From the NCBI RefSeq assembly GCF_017640745.1, contig NZ_JAEPQA010000006.1:62001-126000 (forward strand): a stretch of DNA of 64,000 nt, given 5' to 3'. Below are positions 26,108 to 35,133 of the stretch, piece by piece. Within the stretch, counting starts at the first letter, position 1. Each line of letters starts with the position of its first letter. A program made the translations under genes and the position numbers. The stretch comes from Nisaea sp. Its GTDB lineage: Bacteria > Pseudomonadota > Alphaproteobacteria > Thalassobaculales > Thalassobaculaceae. The notes beneath the pieces are model-generated. The model was not told where the DNA came from. It was given only the letters and a program-made list of their open reading frames with translations, and made no database searches.

Positions 26108-26743
26108 TCACTCCGCATCCGGGTCCTTATTGACCAGCGACGCATGCGGATCGCCTTCGGGCAGGATCTGCCTGATGTAGTCACGGGTTTTCCATTCCGG
26201 CGGCGGCGGCGTGCCTTCGCCTTCCCTCGGCACGTGCGGCGACGGCTCGCGATCGGCCAGATTCGGCGTGTAGCGCGGACAGTTCGGATAGATCTCGCAT
26301 TCGATGCGGAGGACCATCTTGGCCCCGTAATGCCGGTCGAGTGCTTCCCTGTCGGTCAGGACCTCCGCCTTGCCGTTGACGCGGATACGCCGGCTCTTTC
26401 CGTCAAAAGCCACGAAGAGCAGCCCGACATTCGGGTTCTTCGCAATGTTCCCGACCGTGCGGTACATCGAGTTCCCGTCATATTCGGGATATTCGAGGAT
26501 GTTGGGCCCGACAATTTTGACGAAACCCGGATCACCCGATTTGATGTTGCAGTCGACATAGTCCTCGAAGGTCGAGGCGATGAAGAAGAACGGCGCCGCC
26601 TCAATGAACGCGATCTCGTCCTCCCAGAACGCATAGTGCTTTCGGTTCTTCTCGATCGCTTCCGCCGTACGCCGGCCGTCGAAGCGGTCCTGCCAGTCGC
26701 GCATGCCTTCGTGAAAGAAGGCGCGGTCTTCGAAAACATTCAT
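26108..26743 (-). CDS. Pyridoxamine 5'-phosphate oxidase-family flavin-binding protein
   Basis: A 211-residue split-barrel FMN- or F420-type protein. Evidence is the beta-barrel region EDEIAFIEAAPFFFIASTFEDYVDCNIKSGDPGFVKIVG, with the typical NIAKNPNVGLLFVAF strand-turn and RRIRVNGKAEVLTD. The C-terminal tail contains a conserved CEIYPNCPRYTP segment seen in the phosphohydrolase-associated PNPOx subgroup. It is not pyridoxine biosynthetic PdxH. Cofactor and substrate cannot be determined. It stands alone, convergent with the MFS gene. Confidence 0.8.
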   Translation of the reverse strand: MNVFEDRAFFHEGMRDWQDRFDGRRTAEAIEKNRKHYAFWEDEIAFIEAAPFFFIASTFEDYVDCNIKSGDPGFVKIVGPNILEYPEYDGNSMYRTVGNIAKNPNVGLLFVAFDGKSRRIRVNGKAEVLTDREALDRHYGAKMVLRIECEIYPNCPRYTPNLADREPSPHVPREGEGTPPPPEWKTRDYIRQILPEGDPHASLVNKDPDAE

Positions 26744-26804
26744 TGAATTGCCTGCACGTGTCGTCAGCCCGAACGTGCATCAAACACCGAATGGCCGGCT
26801 CAGG

Positions 26805-27791
26805 CTAGGCGGCTTCCTGCCGTGGAACCAGCGCGGCCGCCTCCCGGATCACCTCCGGGCGGGCGCCGTCGAGATGGGCGTTCTCCGAGAGATGCCGCCG
26901 CCAGGCGCGGGCACCGGCGCGGCCCTGGAAAAGGCCGAGCATGTGCCGGGTGATGCTTTTCAGCGGCACGCCTTCCGCCATCCGGGCGCCGGCATAGTCC
27001 ACCATCGCCTCTGCGACCTCCCACGGATCCGTAGGCGCACCGGTCTCGCCATAAAAGCGGCGGTCGACATCGGCGAGGATCCAGGGCGTCTGATAGGCCG
27101 CGCGCCCGATCATCACGCCATCGACATGGGCAAACTGGCGCTCCGCCTCGTCAAGGCTCAGGATGCCGCCATTGATCGAAACCGTGAGGTCTGGCCGCGC
27201 CTGTTTCATCGCATGGACCAGCGGATAGTCGAGCGGCGGGACGTCCCGGTTCTCCTTCGGGCTGAGGCCCTGCAGCCACGCCTTGCGGGCATGGATGATG
27301 ATATGCCGGCATCCGGCATCGCTGACCCGGCGGATGAAGTCCGGCAGGACCTCCTCCGGCACCTGATCGTCGACCCCGATGCGCGACTTGACCGTGACCG
27401 GGATGGAGACCGCCGCGCTCATCGCCGCGACGCAGCGCGCGACGAGATCCGGCTCGCGCATCAGGCAAGCGCCGAAACTGCCGGACTGCACCCGGTCGCT
27501 CGGACAGCCGACATTGATGTTGACCTCGTCATAGCCTGAGGCCTCGGCCATGCGGGCGCATTCGGCCATCGCCTCCGGCTCGCTGCCGCCAAGCTGCAGG
27601 ACCACCGGATGCTCGGTATCGTCGTAACGCAGGAAGCGAGCGGTATCGCCGTGCAGCAGCGCGCCGGTCGTCACCATCTCGGTATAGAGCACCGCCCGCC
27701 GGCTGATCAGCCGCAGGAAATAGCGGTCATGCCGGTCGGTCCAGTCCATCATCGGCGCGACGGATATACGGTGCATCTGGTCGTTCTGCAT
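26805..27791 (-). CDS. dusA: tRNA-dihydrouridine(20/20a) synthase DusA
   Basis: Flavoenzyme that reduces uridine to dihydrouridine in the D-loop of tRNA. Signature stretches are HRISVAPMMDWTDRHDRYFLRLIS at the N-terminus, LQLGGSEPEAMAECARMAEASGYDEVNINVGCPSDRVQSGSFGACLM with the catalytic Cys in the last motif, VKSRIGVDD, HARKAWLQGLSPKENRDVPPLDY and INGGILSLDEA. The length of 328 residues is normal for DusA. The ATG at 27791 is chosen because it sits just before the conserved core; the frame extends upstream to 27980 without similarity, and an ATG at 27776 is also possible. Confidence 0.93.
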   Translation of the reverse strand: MQNDQMHRISVAPMMDWTDRHDRYFLRLISRRAVLYTEMVTTGALLHGDTARFLRYDDTEHPVVLQLGGSEPEAMAECARMAEASGYDEVNINVGCPSDRVQSGSFGACLMREPDLVARCVAAMSAAVSIPVTVKSRIGVDDQVPEEVLPDFIRRVSDAGCRHIIIHARKAWLQGLSPKENRDVPPLDYPLVHAMKQARPDLTVSINGGILSLDEAERQFAHVDGVMIGRAAYQTPWILADVDRRFYGETGAPTDPWEVAEAMVDYAGARMAEGVPLKSITRHMLGLFQGRAGARAWRRHLSENAHLDGARPEVIREAAALVPRQEAA

Positions 27792-27945
27792 CTCTTCCAC
27801 GGAGGCGGCGTCAAGTCTCTCGATCGGGCGGCACCCCGCCCGACGCGGCGCCTTCTTTAGCATCTTCGCCCACTTCTCGCACCCCGTAGCTGCGGACGCT
27901 TCGCTGGTGGAGCAGCGCGGAGCCTCGAGGCTACTCGAAAACCAG

Positions 27946-27997
27946 TTGACAGTGCCCCGGAGGCGAAAATAGCATGCCACACAAACTAATATATTAG
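27946..27997 (+). promoter_or_regulatory. TRAP operon promoter with palindromic operator
   Basis: A perfect -35 TTGACA (27946-27951) is followed after 18 bp by TAGCAT (27970-27975). Just downstream, at 27986-27997, is a perfect 12-bp palindrome CTAATATATTAG. A second weaker dyad, AGATG-N6-CATCT, follows at 27996-28011. Position around the transcription start suits repression by the GntR/FCD regulator encoded at the end of the operon; that assignment is inference. Confidence 0.55.
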
Positions 27998-28034
27998 ATG
28001 ATTTAACATCTTAATAATCCACAGGGAGGATCAA

Positions 28035-29015
28035 ATGACCTTTTCAAGGAAACTGCTCGGACTCTGCGCGGCCGCCGCCATCTGCGTCGGTACCGCCATG
28101 CCCGCATTCGCGGCCACGACCCTTCGCATCGGTACCGTTCTCGCGCCGGACGATCCGATGGGCCGGGGGCTCGAAAAGTTCAAATCCGAGGTGGAGGCCG
28201 CAACCAAGGGCGAAGTCCAGGTGCAGGTCTTCCACAGCTCGCAGCTCGGCGACACCACCGAGATGATCGATCAGGCCCGGGCGGGCGCCAATGTCGGCAC
28301 CGTGACCGACGTGGCGCGGCTCTCCAGCTTCGTGCCGTCTCTCGCCATCATGTCGGCGCCGTTCCTCTTCGACACTTACGACCAGGCGGACAAGTTCGCG
28401 CTGTCGGAGGAATATCTCGCCTGGGGCGACACGCTGAAGGAGAAGTCCGGCCTCGTGATGCTGGCCTCCAACTGGTACCAGGGCCCGCGCCACGCGCTGA
28501 CCCAGAAGCCGATCTCGGGACCGGCGGACCTCAAGGGCGTGCGCATGCGCACCATCGGGGCGCCGATCTGGATCGAGACCATCCGCGCCATGGGTGCCGA
28601 GCCGACCCCGATCGCCTGGGGCGAGGTCTATTCCGCTCTGCAGATGGGCGTGATCGATGCCGCCGAGGCGCAGCCGACGGCGATCAAGGGCGCCAAGCTC
28701 TATGAAGTCATCAAGCATGTCACCAAGACCGGCCACATCCAGCTCGTGACCGCGCTCGTGGTGTCCGCCGAGGCCTGGGACCAGATCTCGCCGGAAAACC
28801 AGAAGATCGTTCGCGATCTCGCCGTGGAGAACGGCCGCTACGCCTCGCAGCTCACCATCGATCTCGGCGAGAAGGCGCTGGCCGACGTCGCCGCGAGCGG
28901 CGTCACGATCTCGGAAACCGATCTCGCGCCCTACAAGACAGCGGTCGCGGGCGTCTACGAGCTACTCAACCTCAACAAGGAAGTCGCGATCGTGAACAAG
29001 GTTCTCGGACGCTAA
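28035..29015 (+). CDS. TRAP transporter solute-binding protein, DctP family
   Basis: A 326-residue periplasmic receptor. The signal peptide (FSRKLLGLCAAAAICVGTAMPAFA, cut before ATTLRIG) is followed by the DctP fold: LAPDDPMGRGLEKFKSEVEAATKGEVQVQVFHSSQLGDTTEMIDQARAG. The ligand-carboxylate Arg lies in LKGVRMRTIGAPIWIETIRAMGAEPTPIAWGEVYSALQMGVIDAAEA. A GGGAGGA ribosome site lies five bases before the ATG. It heads a dctPQM-gntR cluster. The ligand is unknown but probably a carboxylic acid. Confidence 0.93.
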   Translation: MTFSRKLLGLCAAAAICVGTAMPAFAATTLRIGTVLAPDDPMGRGLEKFKSEVEAATKGEVQVQVFHSSQLGDTTEMIDQARAGANVGTVTDVARLSSFVPSLAIMSAPFLFDTYDQADKFALSEEYLAWGDTLKEKSGLVMLASNWYQGPRHALTQKPISGPADLKGVRMRTIGAPIWIETIRAMGAEPTPIAWGEVYSALQMGVIDAAEAQPTAIKGAKLYEVIKHVTKTGHIQLVTALVVSAEAWDQISPENQKIVRDLAVENGRYASQLTIDLGEKALADVAASGVTISETDLAPYKTAVAGVYELLNLNKEVAIVNKVLGR

Positions 29016-29058
29016 GTCATAGGTTCGCGCGGCGCAGGCTGAAACAAAAGGCGGCCCC

Positions 29059-29505
29059 ATGTTGAGACGAATTGAATATGCCTGCGCCGCGCTGCTGCTG
29101 GTCGCCGTGGTGCTTCTGGTCGGCATCGCCTCCGTCGCCCGGGCGACGGGATCGCCGATCATCTGGTCGATCGAGGTGGCGCAGCTGCTGTTCCTCTGGC
29201 TCTGCATCCTCTCGATCGATCTCGCCCTGCAGCACGACCGACATTTCGGCATCGGTTTGCTGCTCGACAATGTGCCGCCGGGTGCCCGGAGAGTGATCGA
29301 GGTCCTCAATCTCCTGGTGATGATCGGACTGTTCGGCTACCTGATCCGCTTCGCCTGGAAGAACACCATCCTGATGCATCCGCGGCTCGACGGCGCGCTG
29401 CAGATCCCCGGCTCCTACTTTCACGCCAGCATGGTGGTGGGTTTCGCGCTGATGATGCGCACGCTCGCCACACAGCTTCTCCAACGTGTCCGAAGCAAGG
29501 CCTGA
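29059..29505 (+). CDS. TRAP transporter small permease, DctQ family
   Basis: A 148-residue protein with four membrane helices, the usual DctQ size. The central motif IWSIEVAQLLFLWLCILSIDLALQHDRHFGIGLLLDNVPPGARRVIEVLN fits the DctQ signature (WxEExxR..W..FlGaa.a.r...H). It lies between the binding protein and the large permease, 6 bp before the latter, as in most TRAP operons. Confidence 0.9.
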   Translation: MLRRIEYACAALLLVAVVLLVGIASVARATGSPIIWSIEVAQLLFLWLCILSIDLALQHDRHFGIGLLLDNVPPGARRVIEVLNLLVMIGLFGYLIRFAWKNTILMHPRLDGALQIPGSYFHASMVVGFALMMRTLATQLLQRVRSKA

Positions 29506-29511
29506 CCTCCG

Positions 29512-30795
29512 ATGCTGACCCTCATTGCGGCGCTCTTCCTTCTCTTCCTGCTGAGCGGACTGCCGGTCGCCTTCGCGCTGGCGCTCGCCGCTTTTCCGGT
29601 CTTCGTCCTGACCGGCACGATGCCGCCGACGGTCGCGATCCAGAAGATGGTGACCGCGACGCAGAGCTTTCCGCTCCTCGCCGTGCCGTTCTTCATCTTC
29701 GCCGGCAACCTGATGAACTCGACCGGCATCACAGAGCGGCTGATCACCTTCGCGCGCCTCCTGACCGGCTGGCTTGCCGGCGGTCTCGGCCAGGTCTCGA
29801 TCGTCCTCAGCCTGATGATGGGCGGGATTTCCGGCTCCGCCGTCGCCGACGCCTCGATGGAAGCGCGTCTGCTCGGCCCGAGCATGATTTCCAAGGGCGG
29901 CTATTCAAGAGCCGCGACCGCCGCGGTGCTTGCCTTCGGCTCCATCATTACGGCGACAATCCCGCCCAGCATAGGGCTGATCCTCTTCGGCTTCATCAAC
30001 GAGGTCTCGATCGGGCGCCTGTTCCTCGCAGGCGTAGTGCCCGGCATCCTGCTGACCGCAACGCTGATGCTGACCGCCTGGATCGTTGCCCGGCGGAACG
30101 GCTATGCCGCGGACATGAAGGAACTGCCGACGACGGCACGGCTCTGGGCGAGTTTCAAGGAAAGCGTCTGGGCCCTCGCCTTCCCGGTGATTCTGATCGT
30201 CGGCTTCCGCTTTGGCTTCTTCACCGCCACGGAGGCCGGCGCCTTTCTGGTGTTCTACGCTCTTTTCGTCGGGACCGTGATCTACCGGGAACTCACGCTG
30301 GCGAAACTCTACGAGGCGATCCGGAGCACGGTGACAGATCTCGGCATGGTCATGCTGCTCATCATGATGGCCGCGGTGCTCGGATACGCGGTCACGCTCG
30401 AGCAGGGGCCGCAACAGATCGCGGCGATGGTCACCACGGTCACCTCGGAACCGTTCTTCATCCTCGCCCTCGTGCTCCTGCTGCTGCTGGTCAGCGGCAT
30501 GTTTCTCGAGGGCGCGGCGAACATCCTGCTGGTCACGCCGATCGTGCTGCCGGTGCTGGTGCAGGCAGGGTTCGACCCGGTCCATATGGGCATCCTCATG
30601 GTCACGCTGATCAATATCGGCGGCCTGACCCCGCCGGTCGGCGTCATCATGTTCACGGTTTGCGGTATTCTCGACGTGAAGACCGGCGCCTTCACGAAAG
30701 CGTCGGCGCCCTATTTCCTGGCTCTCTTCGTTTTCCTGCTGATGCTGGTCGCTTTCCCGGCGCTTTCGCTTTTCATGCCGGGACGGCTTATGTAG
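29512..30795 (+). CDS. TRAP transporter large permease, DctM family
   Basis: A 427-residue protein with about 12-13 helices that performs sodium-coupled import. Family hallmarks are LLSGLPVAFALALAAFPVF near the N-terminus, FFIFAGNLMNSTGITERLI, MMGGISGSAVADASMEARLLGPSM, SIITATIPPSIGLILFGFINEVSIGRLFLAGVVPGILL and LINIGGLTPPVGVIMFTVCGI. The size and motif order are standard. Confidence 0.94.
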   Translation: MLTLIAALFLLFLLSGLPVAFALALAAFPVFVLTGTMPPTVAIQKMVTATQSFPLLAVPFFIFAGNLMNSTGITERLITFARLLTGWLAGGLGQVSIVLSLMMGGISGSAVADASMEARLLGPSMISKGGYSRAATAAVLAFGSIITATIPPSIGLILFGFINEVSIGRLFLAGVVPGILLTATLMLTAWIVARRNGYAADMKELPTTARLWASFKESVWALAFPVILIVGFRFGFFTATEAGAFLVFYALFVGTVIYRELTLAKLYEAIRSTVTDLGMVMLLIMMAAVLGYAVTLEQGPQQIAAMVTTVTSEPFFILALVLLLLLVSGMFLEGAANILLVTPIVLPVLVQAGFDPVHMGILMVTLINIGGLTPPVGVIMFTVCGILDVKTGAFTKASAPYFLALFVFLLMLVAFPALSLFMPGRLM

Positions 30796-30827
30796 GTCTC
30801 TGGAGTGCGCTTGAACGAGGTAATTGC

Positions 30828-31556
30828 ATGAACTTCGGTTCCCTGTCCGAAGCCCTGATCAAGGCGTCAGACGACCTGACGGCCCCGAGCCAGCAAGGCA
30901 CGGCCGCCGCGCGGGTCTATGCGCGGCTCCGGGCCCGCATCATCTCGCTCGAGCTGCTGCCGGACACGGTCCTCTCGCGTGCCGAGATCGCCAGAGAGCA
31001 TCAGGTCAGCCAGTCCCCGGTTCGCGAGGCGATCCTGAAGCTGGAGCAGGAAGGGCTGGTCGTCTCCTATCCCCAGTCCAAGACGCTGGTGACCCGGATT
31101 GACACGGAGCAGGCGCGCGAGACCCAGTTCCTTCGCATCAGCGTCGAGATCGAAGTCGCGAAGACCCTCGCCAAGGCAGGCAACCCGGATCTGCTGCTGC
31201 CGACCATCCGGGTCCTCAAGATGCAGAAGATGGCGGGCGAGGATCACGACATTCCGGAATTCACCGCGCTCGACCGGCTGTTCCATCTCTCGCTCTTCCA
31301 GGCGGCGGGCGTCGCCTCGCTCTGGCATTTGATCTCCGGACGCTCCGGCCATATCGACCGGCTCAGGACCCTCAACCTGCCGGATCCGGGCAAGATGGCA
31401 CAGGTCCTCGACCTGCATGAGCGTATCCTTGCGGCGATCACCGCCGGCGATATCGACGAGGTCGAACTGCAGGTCCGCGAGCACCTGTCCGGAACCATGG
31501 CCTCGATCCCCGCAATCATCGAGGCGCATCCGGATCATTTCGAAAAACGGGACTGA
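30828..31556 (+). CDS. GntR-family transcriptional regulator (FadR/FCD type)
   Basis: A 242-residue regulator. The winged helix is at about 25-90: AARVYARLRARIISLELLPDTVLSRAEIAREHQVSQSPVREAILKLEQEGLV. An all-helical FCD ligand domain follows, with FTALDRLFHLSLFQAAGV and the metal-ligand His in LDLHERILAAITAGDIDEVELQVREHL. FCD regulators sense the small carboxylates whose transport or breakdown they control. The ATG at 30828 has GAGG upstream; the frame is open further upstream inside dctM but without similarity. It is the likely repressor of the TRAP operon. Confidence 0.9.
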   Translation: MNFGSLSEALIKASDDLTAPSQQGTAAARVYARLRARIISLELLPDTVLSRAEIAREHQVSQSPVREAILKLEQEGLVVSYPQSKTLVTRIDTEQARETQFLRISVEIEVAKTLAKAGNPDLLLPTIRVLKMQKMAGEDHDIPEFTALDRLFHLSLFQAAGVASLWHLISGRSGHIDRLRTLNLPDPGKMAQVLDLHERILAAITAGDIDEVELQVREHLSGTMASIPAIIEAHPDHFEKRD

Positions 31557-31671
31557 CTTTTCCTCGGCGGCCGCCAGCGGAAACAATCCTTTCACCTGAC
31601 GGCACTGGTTTTCTCATCCGGGAGGCTCACCTGACTCTGCGAACACTTGGAAGACGCAAGCGGAGACGAGA

Positions 31672-32634
31672 ATGAGCTGGAGCCCCTGCCCCGACCCGGT
31701 CCTTGGCGACGAGGCCGCCTGCGACGCCATCGAGACCGTCATCGTGCCGCGCGCGGTCGATCTCGGCGAGATGGAAGTTCGCCGCGCACTGCCGAGCGTG
31801 AAGCGGCAGATGGTTGGCCCGTTCATCTTCTTCGACCAGATGGGCCCGGCGGAGTTCCTGACCGACGAGGGCATCGACGTGCGCCCGCACCCGCATATCA
31901 ATCTCGCCACCGTAACCTATCTTCTGGAAGGCGAGATCCTGCACCGGGACAGCCTCGGGACCGAACAGGCGATCCGTCCCGGCGCGGTGAACTGGATGAA
32001 GGCCGGGACCGGTATCGTTCATTCCGAACGCACCTCCGAAGACCTGCGGAAAACCGGCCAGCGCCTGTTCGGCTTGCAGACCTGGGTCGCGCTTCCGGAA
32101 GCGGAGGAGGAAACGCCGCCGGATTTCCTGCACTACGCCGAGAGCGAGATTCCCTCCATCACCGACGGCAAGCTCTCCATGCACCTGATCGCCGGTTCGC
32201 TTCACGGTGTCAGCTCGCCGCTCCGGACCGCGTCGGAAACCCTCTATGCCGACATCAAACTCGGCGGCGGCGGCGCCTACCAGGTGGAAGCGAGCCACGA
32301 GGAGCGCGCGCTCTATGTGCTCACCGGCGAGATCGAGGTCGACGGCGACCGGCACGGGCCGGGCACATTGCTGATTCTCCACCCCGGCATCCCCGCCGCG
32401 GTGCGCGCCGCATCCGACAGCCGTTTCATGTTGTTCGGCGGCGAGCCGATGGAAGGGCCGCGCTATATCTGGTGGAACTTCGTCTCCTCCCGGCTGGAGC
32501 GGATCGAGCAGGCCAAGGAGGAATGGCGCCGCGGCCGATTCGAAACCGTACCGGGAGACGAGGAAGAATTCATTCCTCTGCCGGAGGGCAAAGGGCGGCC
32601 GCGCAGAGCCGTTGGCGGGCGGGATTTCGACTGA
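31672..32634 (+). CDS. Pirin-family protein
   Basis: A 320-residue bicupin. The N-terminal pirin motif is clear: VRRALPSVKRQMVGPFIFFDQMGPAEF, followed by metal ligands in RPHPHINLATVTYLLEGEILHRDSLG and GAVNWMKAGTGIVHSE. The second cupin contains YVLTGEIEVDGDRHGPGTLLIL. Bacterial pirins range from quercetin 2,3-dioxygenases to redox regulators of metabolic enzymes, so the role is open. It stands alone, 115 bp after the GntR gene. Confidence 0.9.
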   Translation: MSWSPCPDPVLGDEAACDAIETVIVPRAVDLGEMEVRRALPSVKRQMVGPFIFFDQMGPAEFLTDEGIDVRPHPHINLATVTYLLEGEILHRDSLGTEQAIRPGAVNWMKAGTGIVHSERTSEDLRKTGQRLFGLQTWVALPEAEEETPPDFLHYAESEIPSITDGKLSMHLIAGSLHGVSSPLRTASETLYADIKLGGGGAYQVEASHEERALYVLTGEIEVDGDRHGPGTLLILHPGIPAAVRAASDSRFMLFGGEPMEGPRYIWWNFVSSRLERIEQAKEEWRRGRFETVPGDEEEFIPLPEGKGRPRRAVGGRDFD

Positions 32635-32705
32635 GCGACAGACCGCAATAGTTGCAGGCCTCCAGGTACCGGACTAGCCTTCGCGAAATCTCGACCGGGG
32701 GTCCC

Positions 32706-33425
32706 ATGCCTGCTCTCAAGCGCTTCACCGCGCTGCTGCTCTGCGCTCTCTTGAGCGCCTGCGCGATCTCAACCCAAAGCACCTTCAAAGGCGGCCCCGC
32801 TCCCGGCAAGGCCATCGTGATCGTCGGCGGTGCGTTCCTGGTTCCCAATTTCGGACCGGCCGGCCGAGGCGACAAGATCGAGGTTGTGTCCCTTCCGCTG
32901 CGCGTCCCCGCCGTCCTCTCCGAAGCGTCCGCATCTTTCAGGCGTTACGACCCGGCGACCGGCGAGGATCTGGACAAACTCATCCTTGAAGATCCCTCGC
33001 CCGAGCTGATTCCGGTTCCGCTCAGCAAGCCGAACACACTTCTCAGCCTACCCGATCCGGAAGAACGCTTCGGAGCCACGAATTACGCCATCGTCGAAGT
33101 GACGCCGGGCGACTGGTTCCTGGATCGCCAGATCGTCCGCTCGATCAACCGCACCACGATCGTCCGGTCGGTCAAGGAGGACAAGCTGCGCGAGGGCGTT
33201 CCGGTGTTTCACGTCGAAGCGGGCGAGGTTCTATATGTCGGCGACGTGGTGCTCGCTTCCGGGCAATATCTGAGAGACCTCGATACGCAGAAATACAGCC
33301 GGATCCGCGCGAACAGCTGGAACCTCGGGATTGCGGGGAACGTCGAGGCGATGAAAGCGAGTGTCGCCGAGAGGATCGACACAAACCTGATCCGCTATCG
33401 CCCGATGACGCAATTCGGCGGCTGA
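32706..33425 (+). CDS. Predicted lipoprotein of unknown function
   Basis: A 239-residue protein with a lipoprotein signal (KRFTALLLCALLSAC, lipidation at Cys19), so it should be anchored to a membrane facing the periplasm. The mature part is soluble with alternating beta-strand-like segments (GKAIVIVGGAFLVPNFG, VPVFHVEAGEVLYVGDVVL). I do not recognise the family; the layout resembles other small outer-membrane-facing lipoproteins. The ATG at 32706 has GGGGG upstream. It converges with the enolase-superfamily gene. Confidence 0.75.
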   Translation: MPALKRFTALLLCALLSACAISTQSTFKGGPAPGKAIVIVGGAFLVPNFGPAGRGDKIEVVSLPLRVPAVLSEASASFRRYDPATGEDLDKLILEDPSPELIPVPLSKPNTLLSLPDPEERFGATNYAIVEVTPGDWFLDRQIVRSINRTTIVRSVKEDKLREGVPVFHVEAGEVLYVGDVVLASGQYLRDLDTQKYSRIRANSWNLGIAGNVEAMKASVAERIDTNLIRYRPMTQFGG

Positions 33426-33433
33426 CGGACGGG

Positions 33434-34594
33434 TCAGCTGACCGAGAAGCGCTTCAGGAAATCCGGATCCGGCTCGACGCCGAGCCCCGGTCCGCCCGGA
33501 AGCGCGACCGTACCGCCGCTTTCCTTGACCTGCTCGCCGACGCGGAGCGGTTCGGTCAGCAGTTCCTCGCGGAAGCGGTTCGGCGTGGTGTCGTATTCCA
33601 GCATCGGCTGCACCGGATGCGCGCCGCCCGGAAGGTCCGGGAGCGCGGCCAGCAGATGCATGTTGGTCGCGACCGCCACCGCAGAGCCCCAGACATGGTT
33701 CACGATGGGCAGGAAATGCGCCTCGGCGAGCGCCCGGACCTTCAGATATTCGGTGATTCCGCCGAGCCCGCAGACCTCCGGCTGCAGCACGTCGACGCAG
33801 CGCTCGCGGATCAGGTCGCGGAAGCCCCAGCGCGTGAACTCGCCCTCCCCGCCGGCGATCGGCATGTCGAGCGCGGTGCAGAGATCGCGGTAACCCTGCT
33901 TGTCTTCTGGCGCCACCGGCTCCTCGAACCAGGCCACGCCTAGCCGCTCCAGCTCGCGCCCGAGCGGGATAGCCTCGCGCGCCGTGTAGGCATGGTTGGC
34001 GTCGACCATCAGCCCGGTATCGTCGCCAATCGCGTTGCGGACCGTCTCGACCAGCTCGATATCCGTCTTCGGATCGATGCCGATCTTCATTTTCATTGCC
34101 TTGTAGCCGGCATCCCGGATCGCTTGGCTGTCGGCGGCGAAGCGCTCCTTCAGGTCCGGCACCCGCTGCAGCATCATGCCGTAGCCATAGACCGGGATGC
34201 GCTCCCGGAAGGCGCCGCCGAGCAGGCGGTAGAGCGGCACGCCGTGGACCTTTCCGGCAAGGTCCCAGAGCGCGATATCGACGCCGGAGAGCGCCTGCAG
34301 CGGCATACCCTTCTGGCCGTGGTCGCGCAGCAGATTGTAGACCTTGTGCCAGATCACCTCGCGGGCCAGAGGGTCCATGCCGAGCACCATCGGCTGGATC
34401 ACCCGCTCGACGATCGCCTTGTTGGCGAAAGCGATGTCGCCGCCGCCGAAACACTCGCCCCAGCCGGTGAGCCCCTCGTCGGTCGAGATCTCGACCAGGT
34501 GGGCCGTCCGCTTCAGGTAATATTGCTGGGAATAGCCGAGTTCTTCTTCGAGATCGTATTGCAGCACATGGCTGCGGATTGCGGTGATCTTCAT
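33434..34594 (-). CDS. Mandelate racemase/muconate lactonizing-family enzyme (enolase superfamily)
   Basis: A 386-residue enzyme that abstracts the alpha-proton of a carboxylate. The capping N-terminal domain (KITAIRSHVLQYDLEEELGYS) is followed by a barrel with the KxK motif (AMKMKIGID), metal ligands in LMVDANHAYTA, WFEEPVAPED and GGEGEFTRWG, and a base His in IVNHVWGSAVAVA. The Lys-x-Lys plus His arrangement places it in the mandelate racemase subgroup, which includes sugar-acid dehydratases. Substrate unassigned; a sugar acid is likely given the glucokinase and lactonase genes a few kilobases away. The ATG at 34594 has GGAGGG upstream. Confidence 0.9.
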   Translation of the reverse strand: MKITAIRSHVLQYDLEEELGYSQQYYLKRTAHLVEISTDEGLTGWGECFGGGDIAFANKAIVERVIQPMVLGMDPLAREVIWHKVYNLLRDHGQKGMPLQALSGVDIALWDLAGKVHGVPLYRLLGGAFRERIPVYGYGMMLQRVPDLKERFAADSQAIRDAGYKAMKMKIGIDPKTDIELVETVRNAIGDDTGLMVDANHAYTAREAIPLGRELERLGVAWFEEPVAPEDKQGYRDLCTALDMPIAGGEGEFTRWGFRDLIRERCVDVLQPEVCGLGGITEYLKVRALAEAHFLPIVNHVWGSAVAVATNMHLLAALPDLPGGAHPVQPMLEYDTTPNRFREELLTEPLRVGEQVKESGGTVALPGGPGLGVEPDPDFLKRFSVS

Positions 34595-34689
34595 ATGCGG
34601 CGTTCCCTCCACTGTCCGGCCGGGAGGTCTTGCCGCCTCCCTGACAGGCCGAGGTTAGTCCGTTCCGCGGGGAAATTAAATCCGCCTCC

Positions 34690-35133
34690 CTACCCCGCCC
34701 GCGCCGCCCGCGCACTGCGCCGGGTTGCCAGCAACAGGTTGGTTTCCGAATTGGCGATGCCCTCGATCAACCTGATCCGGCGCAGCACGTCATCGAAATC
34801 CGTCAGCGTCTCGGCGCCGATCTCTGCGATCAGATCCCACCGTCCGTTGGTCGAATGGATCGCGCCGACAGCTCCAATGCCCGTCAGCTGGCGCACAACG
34901 TTTTCCGTCCCGCGCCCCTCGATCTCGATCAGCATGATCCCGCGCACCGGCAGTTCCTGCGCATCGCCCCGCAGCACGACGGTATAGCCAAGGATATGCC
35001 CGTCACGCTCCAGCCGCTCGAGGCGGCTGCGCACCGTCGCGCGGGAGACCTCGAGTACAGCGGCGAGCTCCGAGATCCCGGCGCGGCCGTCCCGCCGGAG
35101 TGCGGCGATGAGTTTCTCGTCGATCGCGTCCAT
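34690..35133 (-). CDS. Lrp/AsnC-family transcriptional regulator
   Basis: A 147-residue regulator with an N-terminal helix-turn-helix (MDAIDEKLIAALRRDGRAGISELAAVLEVSRATVRSRLERLERDGHILGYTVVL) and a C-terminal RAM effector domain (RGIMLIEIEGRGTENVVRQLTGIGAVGAIHSTNGRWDLIAEI). It is divergent from arginase and ornithine aminotransferase, and its start codon touches the 36-bp dyad that separates them. The expected role is arginine- or ornithine-responsive control of that operon, as for Lrp-type activators in other proteobacteria. Confidence 0.92.
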   Translation of the reverse strand: MDAIDEKLIAALRRDGRAGISELAAVLEVSRATVRSRLERLERDGHILGYTVVLRGDAQELPVRGIMLIEIEGRGTENVVRQLTGIGAVGAIHSTNGRWDLIAEIGAETLTDFDDVLRRIRLIEGIANSETNLLLATRRSARAARAG

